In this document: positions 30,401 to 44,200 of the stretch, one piece after another
Position numbering within the stretch: the first letter of the stretch is position 1
Layout of the letters: every line of letters begins with the position of its first letter
Source of the DNA: Trichobilharzia szidati
Lineage: Eukaryota; Platyhelminthes; Trematoda; Strigeidida; Schistosomatidae
Length of the DNA: 64,000 nt
Direction: 5' to 3'
Assembly: GCA_944472155.2 (NCBI GenBank)
Contig: OX235279.1
Location: forward strand, 55,525,564-55,589,563
Program-made: the position numbers and the translations under genes
Notes under the pieces: model-generated
What the model saw: the letters and a program-made list of their open reading frames with translations, nothing else
Told to the model about the DNA's origin: nothing
Databases searched by the model: none

Positions 30401-33400
30401 GTAGAAGAAAAACACAAAACACTTAAAATTAGACTTGATCAGAAACTATTGTAAATGGAGAGGGGTTCGAGTCGGGTACCCACTGGCCAAAAGTCAAGTT
30501 TTATTATACAGTTAAATAATTTTTATTTTCACATGACGTCTCAAGTACAACTTACCATTAAGAGACCTTATCGAACTGATTGATGTAAAAACACTTATCT
30601 ACATATCTCTAAAACTACGTTCTCCAAACTGAGTTTAATGCACATCCATTTAATTATTATTACATTATTTTTAAAAATACTCATAACGCTCCTTAGTAGA
30701 AAAAAGATCAATCACTGAAATGTACCTACATCTAGCTGAAGAAAGCCCAACAGACAGAAATCGACAGTCTTTATTCCTCTAATAGTCACCAGAACAAAAC
30801 TGACATTCAAAGAATTACGTCAATTTGTCTTTTATGAATTTAGATAAAAAACTCACCAAACTCGCACAATACCATCCCAGGAAGACATTGACTGTGTAGG
30901 GAAATTACCGCAGTGTGATCACAGAAGCCTAAGGTTGCAGACTCCAAGTAGTACACCTCATACAGAGACTCAGATGAATTTCGGCTTCATCTTCTTCAGT
31001 GTTACGCGTTTGTTTCATCCTTTGCATTAAAACATTTTAATATGTTAGATTGGTTTGTTACCTTTTTTGTCTACCATCTAATTGCCTGCTTGATGTATGA
31101 ATATGAGATGTGGCAACTTTGACTACAATGATACGATGTCAGGTCCTACGGCAACAGTCTCCACTAGGTTTTTCAAAACTCAGTAGACGAAGCGACGTTC
31201 GCTATCTACTGCATCAAAACCAAAATCCTAGAAAATACCTCATGACTGGAATAGCCATTCATATCAAAGTCAAAACAGATATGATATTCAGAATTTACTG
31301 AAACAGCTAAATTTCTGACACAGCTTATATACTAAATACGTAAACAGAAATAAAGTAATTTGAATTACCCTTAAATTTTTCAGCCAATTGACCAATAAAT
31401 GCAGTACTGACGTATCATAACAACTAAACTCTAAAATTAAAAAAATGTAAATAGAGAACAAATTGGAAGCCAAGACCAATAGAATGCTAGTAAATAGATA
31501 TTTCACAAACCAATGAGACAAAACAGTCTATAAAGTTAATTGAAAATTTATACTAAAACTTGAACAACTACTCTATCTTACAGGACATTTTATTGAATAC
31601 ACTCATATAATACAATGTAAGTTATTTCTTTCATAAAGTAATATCCTGTTTTCACACAGACAGAAGGCAAACATGTATAGTTGGAGTCAACCAGCTTCCA
31701 CAAGTCTTTCACTTACAACGGCCAAGTTTCATAGTCATAAAAGATGAAACCAACTGTCAAACAGTACACATTTTTTGTTCGGTAGCCGGATATCATGCTC
31801 ACACCACAAATGACCTAAGTTGGAAAACACCGCATGAGTCTTATATATCGTTAGATATCGTCAGTAATCAGTCCATTACGGCTAATGCGGTTTCCATCCA
31901 CTGCTTATCTTCAAACTAGGAGTCAATGCAGACTAATCCTGCAAAAACACCTTACATTTTACAGAAGTGCATCACACTAAAATGTAAACAAGTGCTTACC
32001 AATGCATTTTCAGACTCTAGTATGTAAAATGCGTTTTGATCAGTGAATTTATGACTTAGAGTCATGTTTGAATAATTAATGTACAGCTCTATAATAAAGC
32101 TGAAGTGGATACATGAAAACATTTTGACTAACTTTCCTATCATTCATTGTTCCTAGTGTAATGATAATTAAGCTAGATTATAGAGAGAAAGTCTGAATTT
32201 CTGTAATACCCAAATTTCGCACTACAGAGTTTAATATGGAGCAAACATTTCCGAGTCATTTTTTAACAGAACAAACAGAGACAAATATACATGGTTGGTG
32301 AACACTTTTACCATTCCACACTGCCATTTTCGTTTTGTGCCCCATTACACTTACAGTCTTCCTCCTCCTTAAAAACTGCTTTACTGAAAGATCATATGTG
32401 AACGCTTCAACACGGGCTAATAGACTCAACTGCTAAAAACATTTCCACTCTGCGTATGTAACATATAAAACTCTTGAACAGTCATTACCACTAAAAGAAG
32501 TAGGCATTTTTAATAAATCATATTCTTAAAATAATGCTGAATTGGAAAGTGTACAAGTTATGCTTATGTTTTACTGGACTTGAACATAGCAACTCTTTGT
32601 ATTTGACCTACTTTTAATAGTGATGACAGCTTTGGATAATAAACGGAGACCAAAATAAGTCAAAGCAAGTTTTTTCACATCAACTAAAGTTGATGTTTGA
32701 GTAAACTGAACTGTTTTAGAAAGCTGGTTAAATACTGTGTGAACTGCTTGCGCCGATAACTTTTGAATAAGATCTTTTAACCTGAAAGTGCAGAAAAAAA
32801 ATATTTATTTTATTCAAAAACAATAATGCATTATCTACTAATAAAATGCTTACAATTTGACAGAAACGAAAAAATATACTGGTTCTACTCTTCAAGTCAA
32901 AGGACCATTCACCTAGGAGTATTTCTGAACTCAAGATTTACTGAAAGATACTCCGTAAGAAGTCCCTAAAACTTAATCAAATTTACTACAACTTAATAAT
33001 GAAACACAAGGGGAATGTACATCGTCATTTATCATCTGATTCATTCTTCATTTGGATTTCTATGCGCAACATAACGTATCGGCCTTTAGCAGATTTAGTG
33101 TCCTTGATGACTGACTGGTTTCAACATAGAACTTTGCACAGATATGCACCAGTTCGAGCTGCAACACTCCCTCTATGTACCACACAAAGCAAGTGAAGAG
33201 AGTTAAGAGAGGTCCAAAGGAGAGATAATAAACAGAAATATGAGGCAAAAAGAATAGTGATGTGGAAGAACAATGGAGTTTTATTGGATACTATAAATCA
33301 CAGAGAGTGAATGCATCTGCGCCAGTGAGAACGATTTTGCCATATCACCGATTGTCTCTAGCCATTGGTTTCTACCGTCTCGAGGACCCCAACCAGGAAG

Positions 33401-35160
33401 TCTACACCTTCCTACGTCACTTAAACTAACTGTTGTGGATTTCACTGACTGATGCCATGTTTTGGTTTGACCACCACTGGCTAACTCTTATCCAACCTGA
33501 TCCATCCTATGTCAGCTAACATTGCCCGTCGAGGAAGGTGATGGCTAGGCATACGTAACACATATCCTAACCATCTCAGTCGATGTAGCTTAACAGTCTC
33601 GTCGATTGATTTCCCCTCCTTACCTAGCACTCGACCGATGCCTCACCTCAATATTGCTCACCCTATTATACCACTTCACACAGGAGATAGAACGCAGGCA
33701 CCTATGATCAAAGACAGCTAGCCTTTTCATGTCTTCCACCTTCTATGACCATGTCTCACAGCCATAAAGGAGGACGGAGAGGACTGTTGAGCAGTACACA
33801 CGCCCTTTGGTCGATAGCTGGATATCATGTCTACACCAGGATGGCGTAAGTTGACACATGCGAAACGAGCCTTCTGTATCCGTGTTGAGATTTCGTCAGC
33901 GATCAGTCTGTTAGGGCTGATGCAACTTCCCAAATAAGTGAAGTGGTCAACACGCTCTACCACTTCACTCCCTAGCTTTAAGCTAGGAATCAATGTAGTC
34001 CAGTCCTGTAGCATCATCTTACATTCGATAGTAGGAGCGAATCGCATGCCGAACATCCTCACATTGCAGCTCAAAGCGTTCAGAAGACTCTGCATCTTGT
34101 CAGCGTCTTCACCTAGGAGGGAAGACTACAATCATCTGCATATTCTAAGTCAACGAGATTATTTCCTGGTAACAAGTCAATCCTCGAGTTGCTGAAGTCA
34201 GTTAGGGTTAACTCCATTAGTATATCTATGATGAAACTAAATAGAAATGGGGACAGTGGGCATCCCTGACGGACACCACTGGTTGTCACCACTTCAAGCA
34301 ACAACTCACCATAAGCTCTCACCTGGTTGACTGCATGAGTTCGAGTAGAGTGCCTTGATCAGTGCAATGTATTTTCTCGGCATTCCCTTTGCAGCCAACC
34401 ATCGCCATAGTACCTCTTGGTCGACAGAACCGAATACCGCCTTTAGGTCAAGAAATATAACGATTGGTGAACGCCTGTAAGTATGCCTATGTTCTAGAAT
34501 CTGTCGAAGAGTGAAGATATGATCAATACACCCTCTTCCTAGTCTAAGTGACCTTGATGTTATACTTTTCAGGGCGGGGTCGTTAACCTGACGCCAAACC
34601 TTCTTACCTTCCTGGGCTCAATACCAACCAGTGTACTAGGAGAGGTTTTAGGAGTTTGTTATCCAGGAAACCAACAAGGACCTCTCGAATATCTGGTAAG
34701 TATTCTAACTTTATCATAAGTTAATCTCCACCCAAATTAAGTGGAAGTCAACAAGCGAAAAAGGATCAAATCTTTGACATGATCAACTGTTTCCGATTTG
34801 CACCTTGAAGGAGATTGAATGAATCAATAGGGAGTCACAAATGAAACAGTGGATATCTCAACAACTTCTTACAATGAAATTACCGCTGTGCAGTTTCATA
34901 ATTCAAAACTTACAACTTGAAAAAACTCCAATGAATCATTACTTTGTAATTCAACCGGTATATATCTAATTTCAAAATATATAGTACATGCCTTAGTCCA
35001 TAAAACAAAATCTTAAACATCTGACAACAGCTTACGCAATATCAAGTATAATGGATTCAACTTGATATTGGCCATTCAAAGTTAAAACTACCTGAAGAAA
35101 CAAGGTATCAGTCACTTTAGATACTGAATTATTGTGAAATATTTAATTGTCACTGTTATG

Positions 35161-35202
<42 letters not shown>

Positions 35203-38200
35203 ACTGTCTCATTCTATCGTTATTATCTTTAGGTTTGTATTTTTGCACTTGACAGTTGGTGGCTATTTCTTTGAAATCTAAGTCTGTACTGTTTTGAGTT
35301 ACTAGTTAGTTACTTTCAGAAGTTGACCTGCTGTTCTTCATCTAAGATGACCAATTAGACAACACGTAGCGCGTTGGTTAATTTTCTTTTCTCTACTTTG
35401 CTGCGGCCTATTTCGAAGTGTGGATTCTTTAACTAAGGCAATTTAGTGCAAAATTCTATGCTGATAAGGCAGTTTATCTGTCGTTTCTCAACTGTTTTAT
35501 TTCTTTTTTCACTACACTGTGTTTTTAATACTCAGTGTTGTGCATCACTTGGTTCCAATATTATACCAAGTTTGTTTCAGATTATTATTATTATTTATTA
35601 TTCGCTCCATGCGCTCCGAGTGGAACACAGGGCTTTAGTAGCATATCTCCATAGTAATCTGTTATCTGGTACCACAACTCCCCATAAGCTTTCAGTCTCT
35701 CTTCACATGATCTTTGCCTTGTCATACATAAAAGTCCAACTCGTCGCTCTCCATTCGCGTTATATGAAACAACTAAATGAAGAGTAAATGGAAAAGTGAA
35801 CAATGGATGCTCTTCAAAATTCTTCGAACAAAATTAACTACTATATTCTTCTTGACGGATTTACTGAAAGTACATGATTCTAACATTTTTGAAGATAGCA
35901 GCTACGATCTTTAGTTTTTATAATAATAATAAATCACAACAACAGCTTGGTGGTAATGTCTTTGACTTTGATACTCTGATATCACTCTGCGGACTCAGGT
36001 AACGAATGGGTTACGAGTTTCCCTAAGTTTGTAGACACACCTTTCAACGATTGCCGACGAGGGCGATACACAGATAAACGGAACCTTCTCAACAGAAACT
36101 TACGAGTAGCAATTACAACAAGAATGACGAGGAGTAAAAGAGGTAAGCAAAGACAACATAACATCCAAAAGTACGTAGCAGCAAGTAGAAGAATCACTTT
36201 CACATACAAGCCAGTAGTTCAGATTCAACCAAAACAAGCTCAAAGGTAAAAGTAATTAAAGTTATACCCCACTACAAATTGTGCTAATATACCGTCACCT
36301 ATCAACTTACTTCGTATGATTTCGGAAATTAGACAAACCACCCCAAATTCTTGTGAAAACAATCCAATGTTTAATGATTTCATGAATATTGTTGTCATCA
36401 ACGGGGTGCTTGACCATATGTGTATTAAGAAAAGCCTTGATTTGATTTGTACCACTCGACAATAAGAATTTCGAGACAACTGACTTACACTAAAGTAAGA
36501 AAAGAGTGAGCATTAAAAATCCCAGAAGTTTCACGATGTACATAACAGAAGGTAATTAAAAGAGTAAAACAAGAATTCTATGCAAAAACAGTCAAGATCA
36601 TAAGTATGATGTCAGTGAAGTGATAGACGATGACTTCTCACAGTAACTCATAGGAAGAAAAATCACCTTTACCTGACAATAAATGTTGAATACGAGTCGA
36701 ATTCGGCCTCACTGAAAATTTCAGAATTCATGGAGCTTTATTCCAACGCAAAACATAACCGGCCACCAAACACTGTCTAGGAATAATCCAGACGTAAAAT
36801 GTACATGGCCAACATTTTCTAATCTCTCCTCTTGAAAGAAGGCTGCATGGTCAGCTTGCTGGTAATGTCACAGATAAACTTGAATGACATTACAAACTTT
36901 TTAGCTGACTGTGTGACTTCAAAGTCAGACCCCAAATGTAAACGACCTACACGGTAGTGGTAACTGTCATTGGTTTAATTCCACCCTTACTAGTAAACTA
37001 TATGCATCATGATCGATTACCGAAAGGCATCATGTGGGATGACAAGGTCATGCATTATACCCAACTAATTATCAATTCTTCAGTATGATGTATTGGTCAA
37101 AGTAGGATGATGTCGAAAGGAAACAAAAACCAACTAGTGTGTCGGTGGTGCAGCGGTTAGGACTCTGGCCGACCATGCACATGGTGCGGAGTCAGACCCC
37201 CTGCCGACGCACACCCGATATCAATGGTCGGCCTGCAAAATTTGAGCTACCGATATCACATGTTGAAAATTCCATACTTGTAGCAAAAATACGGTGTGGA
37301 ATCAAGCTATAATCAAAAAATTATTACCAACTCATAAAAGTACTAGCTGTTAATATCAGTCGTGTAAGGTAGTATACATTCTTTGATGGAGAGAAGGGCA
37401 ACCTATGATTGCAGACTCCAGATAATATGTCTCAGGACCAAACATTGAGGCGCATATAAACTTATGCATCATTTTTCTCTTTATCACCACACTCCGCATC
37501 TTTGTTTGTGTTGTTCGCCTTATTTATAAGACCATCATAAGCCCTGGAGATTGGTTGAGAGGCTAAAAAACCCCAATCCGTAAAAAAGAACACTATCGCT
37601 GCTGAAACTTCAAAACATAAAAACAAAACTTATTCTCATCTGGAATAAGAAGACGAGTCATTTTGAGAACGAATAATGCTGGTGAGTGGAAGCCTTTGGG
37701 GAAGCTATTCTGCCGATGTGTCTTCTTCCTATGAAAGCAAGAGAAAGCATAGGACCTTGGAATAACCAAACCATGTTTTAAACTGGAAAGGCTGCTCAGA
37801 TTTCAGAGGAAATGAGAAGATAAGGTATAGAATTGCTACGAATGTGTGAGAGCGGAGGGAATGCAAATGGAACTTCCAAATTAGTTGAATGGAGAGTCAA
37901 CAATCCACTCCAAACACACAGACAACAACAACGAACACGCTGTGTGCGGCCATCATGATATCATCAACATAATCGAAGACTCTAAGGATGACGGAAACAA
38001 TCTTCCCCAGAATAATCACAGCACGGTTGAACTCAAAAGGAAGGAAAGTTACAATTACACGATATGAAAACCTACAAACAAGAGAAGAACAGATAAACGT
38101 TAGCAATAATGGACAAGATTCCACCAGTCAGATGGCGAAGTCAAAATTCTAATGGGTGATAGGAATGATGAATTAGAGGTAAAAAACAGGAAGATGACAC

Positions 38201-41200
38201 ATCATGGGTTGGTACGATCTCACTGAAATAAATAAGAACAGAAAACTCTTTGTGGACTGCGTGTTTAGTGACTTCGTGATTGAAGGCAGCTTGTACAAAC
38301 ATAAGAAGTGACGTGCACTAAACGAGATGTACACATACAAATTCCTACAGAATTCCTATCCATTTCATCTCAAGAACGTTGAAACGAGGAGTAGACGAAT
38401 GATTAGACCACTATCTGGTGCAAGGAAGCTGAAAGTCTTTAAAGAAGTCAGATATATAGCAGAATTCATATTTAACGCTCAAGAAGTGAAGGATGATGCT
38501 AAAAAGACACCATCACTGTAGCCATCAAAAAAGTCGAAGATATTAGGCTACATCACCTAGCAAAGCTGCGTGAATCAACACTGGAGCTCTCTAAAAGCGA
38601 CGCAAAAGTATACCTGTACAGACATTTCAAGCCAAAAGATAAGGATAAGAAATGGCTCTCTACATACACCTGACAGAGTAAAGGAGAATGGTGAGGCAGA
38701 AAATGAACCGTAATAGAGATACACAACCAAATGATAGGTATAATCTAAGACGCACTGAATAATTATTAAAATTTTATTTTATTTAAAAGCAGAAAAAACT
38801 TGGTACAGTATGGCACCAAGACGATACACCACACACTAATAATAAAACAACATGGATTAAAAGTAAAAATATAACTAGGGAACGGATAAAGAACTTCATC
38901 TGGAAGGAAAACAGTTATGTTTAACAAGTTCAAACAGTATTCGTCGACTATCATCAGGAAGGGAAGAAAGAAGGAAATTGCAGCATGTTCGCCATTGATT
39001 ACTATTCTTGGCCATATCCAATAACGTTTCGAGCCATCAATTCGAGCTATCTCTCGGACTCCAACCACGGAGACGTGACGCACCAACCGATACTAACCAA
39101 GTACAAATATCCTTCATCCCACGACGCCACGTCATGGACTAACCACCTCTCGGCTTTTTGCATCTCGTCCCAGGGTTAGCGAACAGAGACCAGAACGGAA
39201 GCCTCTGGGATGACATTCGCAGCACCTGTCCAAACCACTGAAGCCCGTGTTTTTAGATGACGACACTCGTCGAATGGTGATCTTCACTGTGTCCAAACAC
39301 ACGCCGCCGAACCTCAGAATTACTCACGCGATGATGCCATCGAACGCAAGCAATCCTACGGAGACAGCGATGATCGAACACGCAGAGTCGCCTCACATCC
39401 TCAGCTCAGACAGGCTAAGTATCACAGGCGTAGAGCAAGACAGCCCGCACCGAAGCATTGTATACCCGACTTTTGACAGCCAGGCTAACGTCGCGATGGC
39501 GCCAGAGGTGGCTCAAGTTGATGTATGCCACCCTAGCTTCCATGATACGGTTGGAAATCTCATCCGTCACCCCTCCGCCAGCACTCACACAACTACCCAA
39601 ATAAACAAACTTATCAACAACATCAAGTGGTTCACCTGTAATGGTGGGTGGAAGTACAGACTTCTGCCAATCTTGTAACTACTTTACACTTAGACGGCGC
39701 ATAGCACATACTATATTCACAGACACTGATCGCCAAACTAATAAATGCGATTTAGACAACCTGCATGCTATCGCATAGTAAGACAATATCGTCCGCATAC
39801 TCGAGGTAGAAGAATCTCTCTCCAGGGAGCAGATCTACACCACCACCACTTACGTCCTTCAAAGCTGACTCCGGAATTTCATCGATGGCAAAGTTAAAGA
39901 GAAATGGAGAGATTAGGCATGCCTGTTTAACCCCACTGTTGGTTGGGAACAGTGATGATAGTTGGTTGTATGCCCTCACTCTACCTGAGCTGTTTCTGTA
40001 TAGGGCTTTCAAGATGCTAACAAACTTCTCAGGTACACCTCTCTCTAACAGACAGTTCCAGAGCACAGTTCTATCCAACGAATCGAAGGCAGCCCTAATG
40101 TCAGGAAACACAAAGATCGTTGTCCTGCAATACGTGTGGTGGTGTTCCAACAACTGACGAAGGGTGAACAACATGATCAATGCATCCACAACCTGGACGA
40201 AACACAGCCTGCTCTTCGCGAATCAATCCCTCACGTATTTTGCACAGCCTGCGAAGCAAGACAGCAGCCAATATATTAGACGCGACTGGTAGCAGACTGA
40301 TACCCCTATGATTGTCACACGAATTACGTCGACTCTTTTTTAAAATGGGGATGATAATGGCTTCGATCCACATTGGTGATACACACTCAGTTTCCCATAC
40401 CTTCCTGAACAACCCAGTTAGAGATATTGTGAGAGTCTCGCCACCATCTTTAAAAAGAGCCGGGGGTAAATTGTCTGGGCCGGGTGCCTTATGGCGCTTT
40501 AACACTTGGAGTTCCTTACGGACATCCACTTCGGTGGGTGGGTCGGTACTGTCCAAGCAAGGAGCACTGAGGCTAATGACAGCAGACATTGAAGCTGGTG
40601 ACTAGGTAAATTGTTTCCCAAAGTGCTGTGCCCAGCGTTCCAGGCGTCTGTTCAAGCTGGTAATTGGCGTGCCATCTGCCTCACAGACCGTCTCGCTGAC
40701 ACCTTGTTTCTTGCTGCCGGTGGCTCGGATGAGCTGGAACAGCTTCCGACTGTTGCCAGATGCAGCAGCTGACTCTAACTCACACGCACGTTCTGCCCCC
40801 CTAGGCTTCGCGGTCCTTACGTAAGCACTGTTTAATCTTGCGCGTGAGCGCCTTTCGCTAATTGCTGCATTCACAGTCAGTCGGAATGGACCAGCGTTCA
40901 TCCAGGAGTTGCAAGGAACTAGCAGAAACCCAGTGGTGTTTAGCCGAGCATTCTTTCAAGCCACAAGCGGCTACACTCGCCACTTGCATGGCACCTTGCA
41001 GATGAAGCCAATATTCATCCGTACTTCTTGCGGGTTGCTGGCAAGCATTGACTGTAACTCATTCTGCTATTTCAAAGAGGCAGCAGGTACTATCAGTTTG
41101 CTCACATCAACATGTAGATGACGTCGTTTATAAACCCCACCAAGTTGCGAGACAAATCTGGCACGGACTAACGCATGATTGGAGGCCAGACATATGTCCC

Positions 41201-44200
41201 AGAAGAAGCGGAAGTCTTGTATGCATCCTCGCCACAGGAAACTGACAGCAGTGTGATTAATAATAATAGCTTTATTGCAGACTTGATTATCAGGAAGAGG
41301 ACGCCAGGTAGCGCTACGGCGATGGCTGTTCCAGAAATTGGTGCTGGCTAGAAACAGGTTGTGATCTGCTCAAAGCTGCAGAAAATGGTCCCATTATCTG
41401 ACCTGCAACCATGTAAACCCCACTGACCACCTAGACGATTCTCCTCTGAGCCTAGACGCCCAACCTGTGCATTCAAGTCCCCAGCCAGCACTACGATATC
41501 CCTCCAACCCGCCTGTTTCAAGAGATCGCTCAGTTGGTAGTAGGACTCATCCTTAATTGTATCCGGGCTGCAATCCGTCGGTGCATAGGCAGAGACAACA
41601 AATAGACATCGCCTATCTGGCCTACCACTCCTTACTTTCGTATAACCTTCCAGCCTCACAGCACATAAACGACTATCAATGGGGATCCAATCGAGTAATG
41701 CGGCTTCGGTTCTAGCGCTTAGTGCGACACCGACACCAGCCACACCGGATGCCGACGCCACAGGGTCCCCGGACAGGCGCAGGTGGTACATACTACTAGA
41801 ACTTCCAGATGGAGAGGATAATCGAAACAGGTCTCCGAAATGCAGCAGACATCGATAGCGAGGCTTTCCAATGTTCTTCCCAACACTGCCTGTTGTCAGA
41901 TTTGTATCAGTGTCCGAACATTGTAGGTGGCCAGCTTGAACGCGGCACCCCGTTTCAGGATATCTGTGTTAGGTGTCGCATCGGGGACAACCATTTTGAA
42001 GGCTGTTCACTGACACCTCGAAACAGCACAGATTGGCTGGGAATTCAGGCAAATGCGAAAGACTGTCGAATGTGAAGACGTCAGGGTTAGCAAAGGTAAA
42101 ATACAGGAGTCTATGTATAAAAATAAAAGTAAGGCTGGAAAGAGATGTGTTACTTGAGACATCATTATTGCTAGGAAGCATTGTTACGAGCGAGCGAGAA
42201 GTTTCACTGATAGTTTGTTGGTTCATTTCATCTATTGTGTGAGGGCTGAGATACTGCCCGGGTGCCCAAACCGAAGCAGGTGATTTTCTTAAGGAACCAC
42301 CTTCCGAGCCTTTGACTTGCAGTCTAATCTGCAAGGCAGGGGAGCAGTGTCAGGAGCTGCGTTCCCATGGTTTCCAGTGTCCCATATAGGTTCATACGCC
42401 ATTTGACACGATTGGATTCTGGAGCCTATGTACTCCATGGTAACTGCTTCTAGTCTAACCTCTATCAAAACAACCTTCCTGACATGTTAGGACCTACAGC
42501 AACATGAGTCCCAGCCAGTTTAGCTTGTTGGGTCACTGCGGTATTCAAGCCCGACCACCACGGTAAGGTAGCAGTTGGCGGCCGGGATGTTGATGAAGAG
42601 TGAAACGAAGGACAGACCCATTGACGAATCAGAACAAACTTAAAGTAAGAGATTTCGCAACACTGTGTCTAATAATCAGGTCGCTATCCTGGAAGTATTC
42701 AACCCAGATGAAACCAGTGAAAGATAGTGGAGGGAAGCCAATTACCACAGAGATGGTCTTGAAGGTCGTTAGGTTACTGAAAGCTGGGGAAGCAACAGGG
42801 CCAGATACAATCTCACCAGAGGCAGTGAGAAAGGACCCAAAGACCCCAGCAAAAATGCTCACACCACTACCGTAAAAGATGTAGAAGAAAAGAAAAGGTA
42901 GTTGCAGATTGGAAGAATTATGTGATGATGACGCAACATGCAAAGTAGTTCACAACAGAAAGCTCACTAACTTCACGCAGTGAGTGTTCCATAAAAAAGT
43001 GAAAAGGCGAATGAAAACGTCTGCACTTACAACCAAACTAGTGGACATGCTGGTCTATGTTGGGAAGCTGGAAAACTCTGATTTATAACATACAGTGTAC
43101 ACGGGCTCCAGAATGTCAAGAGTTACAGGAAACCATGGAAATGTAGCTGCTGACGCTGCTCCACTGCCTTGTAGACCAGGCTCCAAGTCAAGGATTCGAG
43201 GGTTGACTTCTTAAGACAACCACCGCCTGCTCCAGTCTGGGCTTATCGTACTATCTCAGCCGTAATACAAACCATGAGATTTTGTGCGGCGCATTTCTCG
43301 GTGCCCATAGTGTACAAGATTTGTGTTTTAATAACAATAACAACAGTTTCAAGTGAAGACGGGAGTAAGTCAACGCTGCCTGCATTCACCAATGCTCTTC
43401 CCGAATGTGGTGGAGTGGAACATGAGACAGACCATACATAGGGAATGATAACATGGTCATACGTTGTACCGACGATTCGCGTATCATGTCACAGAAACTC
43501 GAAGCTTCACAAGTGAAAATTAACAAGTTAACAGAAGTCTCTCGGAAGACGGGACTGCAAATAAAGATAAAGACATAGGTGATGAAGATACCTAACTAAC
43601 AACACTAAGCAATAATCAAAATCAATGATAGAAATAATAAAGGAAGTTGTCTCTTTCGCATTCCTCAAAAGAATCGTTTCAATTACAAGAGACACGGTTG
43701 ATGATATCAAAGCCATCCACGATTCCAACGGGGAAAGTAAGACAGGAAGGTGTCCGTTACTCTGAATGCAATATGGAGGCCCATAACACTCAAACGCGAG
43801 GGACAATATTCGTAATTTTAACACTAATGTCAAGTCAGTGCCTCTATGCGATTCAGATACTTGGCATGAATGTCACTAAAAGCATTTCCAACAGACTGCA
43901 AACTCACATCTACAACTGCGCTTTTCGTTAGATTGACACTGAAGATCACATGACCGACTAGAAAGAATAAGCAATACAGGACTCTGGCAGCCAGCGGCCC
44001 AACCAACATGCTACTTCCCAACCAATATTCAGGAGGAAGTGGAGAAGGATTGGACATGCGCTGGAGAGAAGTTCAAGTGATTTTACAAGCCAGGTCCTCG
44101 AATGGAACTCGAATATGAAGCAACGAGTTGGGTGTCTAAATTTGAGATGCAGATAATTCGGAGAGTGAATGAAAGCTTTTGGATACTCATGGAGGCCAAT

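Larger units (their letters stand above)
34690..36310 (-). other. ATR intron 9, between C1 and exon 9
   Basis: Holds the AT microsatellite and the D4 end; the rest is unassigned. Confidence 0.5.
38770..42584 (-). mobile_element. RTE-clade LINE, family A copy A2 (inverted twin of A1)
   Basis: Same element as A1 on the opposite strand, collinear from the shared CGGCCGCC start to the TTTAAATAAA end. Only a handful of substitutions are visible in the translated parts (for example Thr/Ser in the RT, Ala/Thr in the connector, Val/Ala near the endonuclease end). The stops and frameshifts of A1 recur. It interrupts the older D2 element and lies sense to ATR in intron 8. The 3' side runs into ATAAAATTTT rather than the TGAAAAAATT seen after A1. 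Confidence 0.9.

Noticed and set aside
33110..34547. C1 as part of a segmental duplication of C2
   Set aside because: Similarity stops exactly at the element ends and C1 has a target-site duplication, so retrotransposition explains it better.
36240..36479. 79-codon minus-strand frame with hydrophobic helix
   Set aside because: A different frame of the same DNA is the true ATR exon 9, because only that one splices in phase.
38327..38521. 64-codon plus-strand frame as an independent gene
   Set aside because: It lies within decayed LINE D2 and corresponds to part of its broken coding region.
41809..42242. Plus-strand frames of 69-90 codons over A2 (also 39885-40157 and 40312-40605)
   Set aside because: They are antisense shadows of the LINE; the same shadows occur over A1.
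14694..42584. A1 and A2 as terminal inverted repeats of one 28-kb mobile element
   Set aside because: Each copy has its own LINE 5' and 3' ends and LINE coding content, and the DNA between them is ATR exons and introns.
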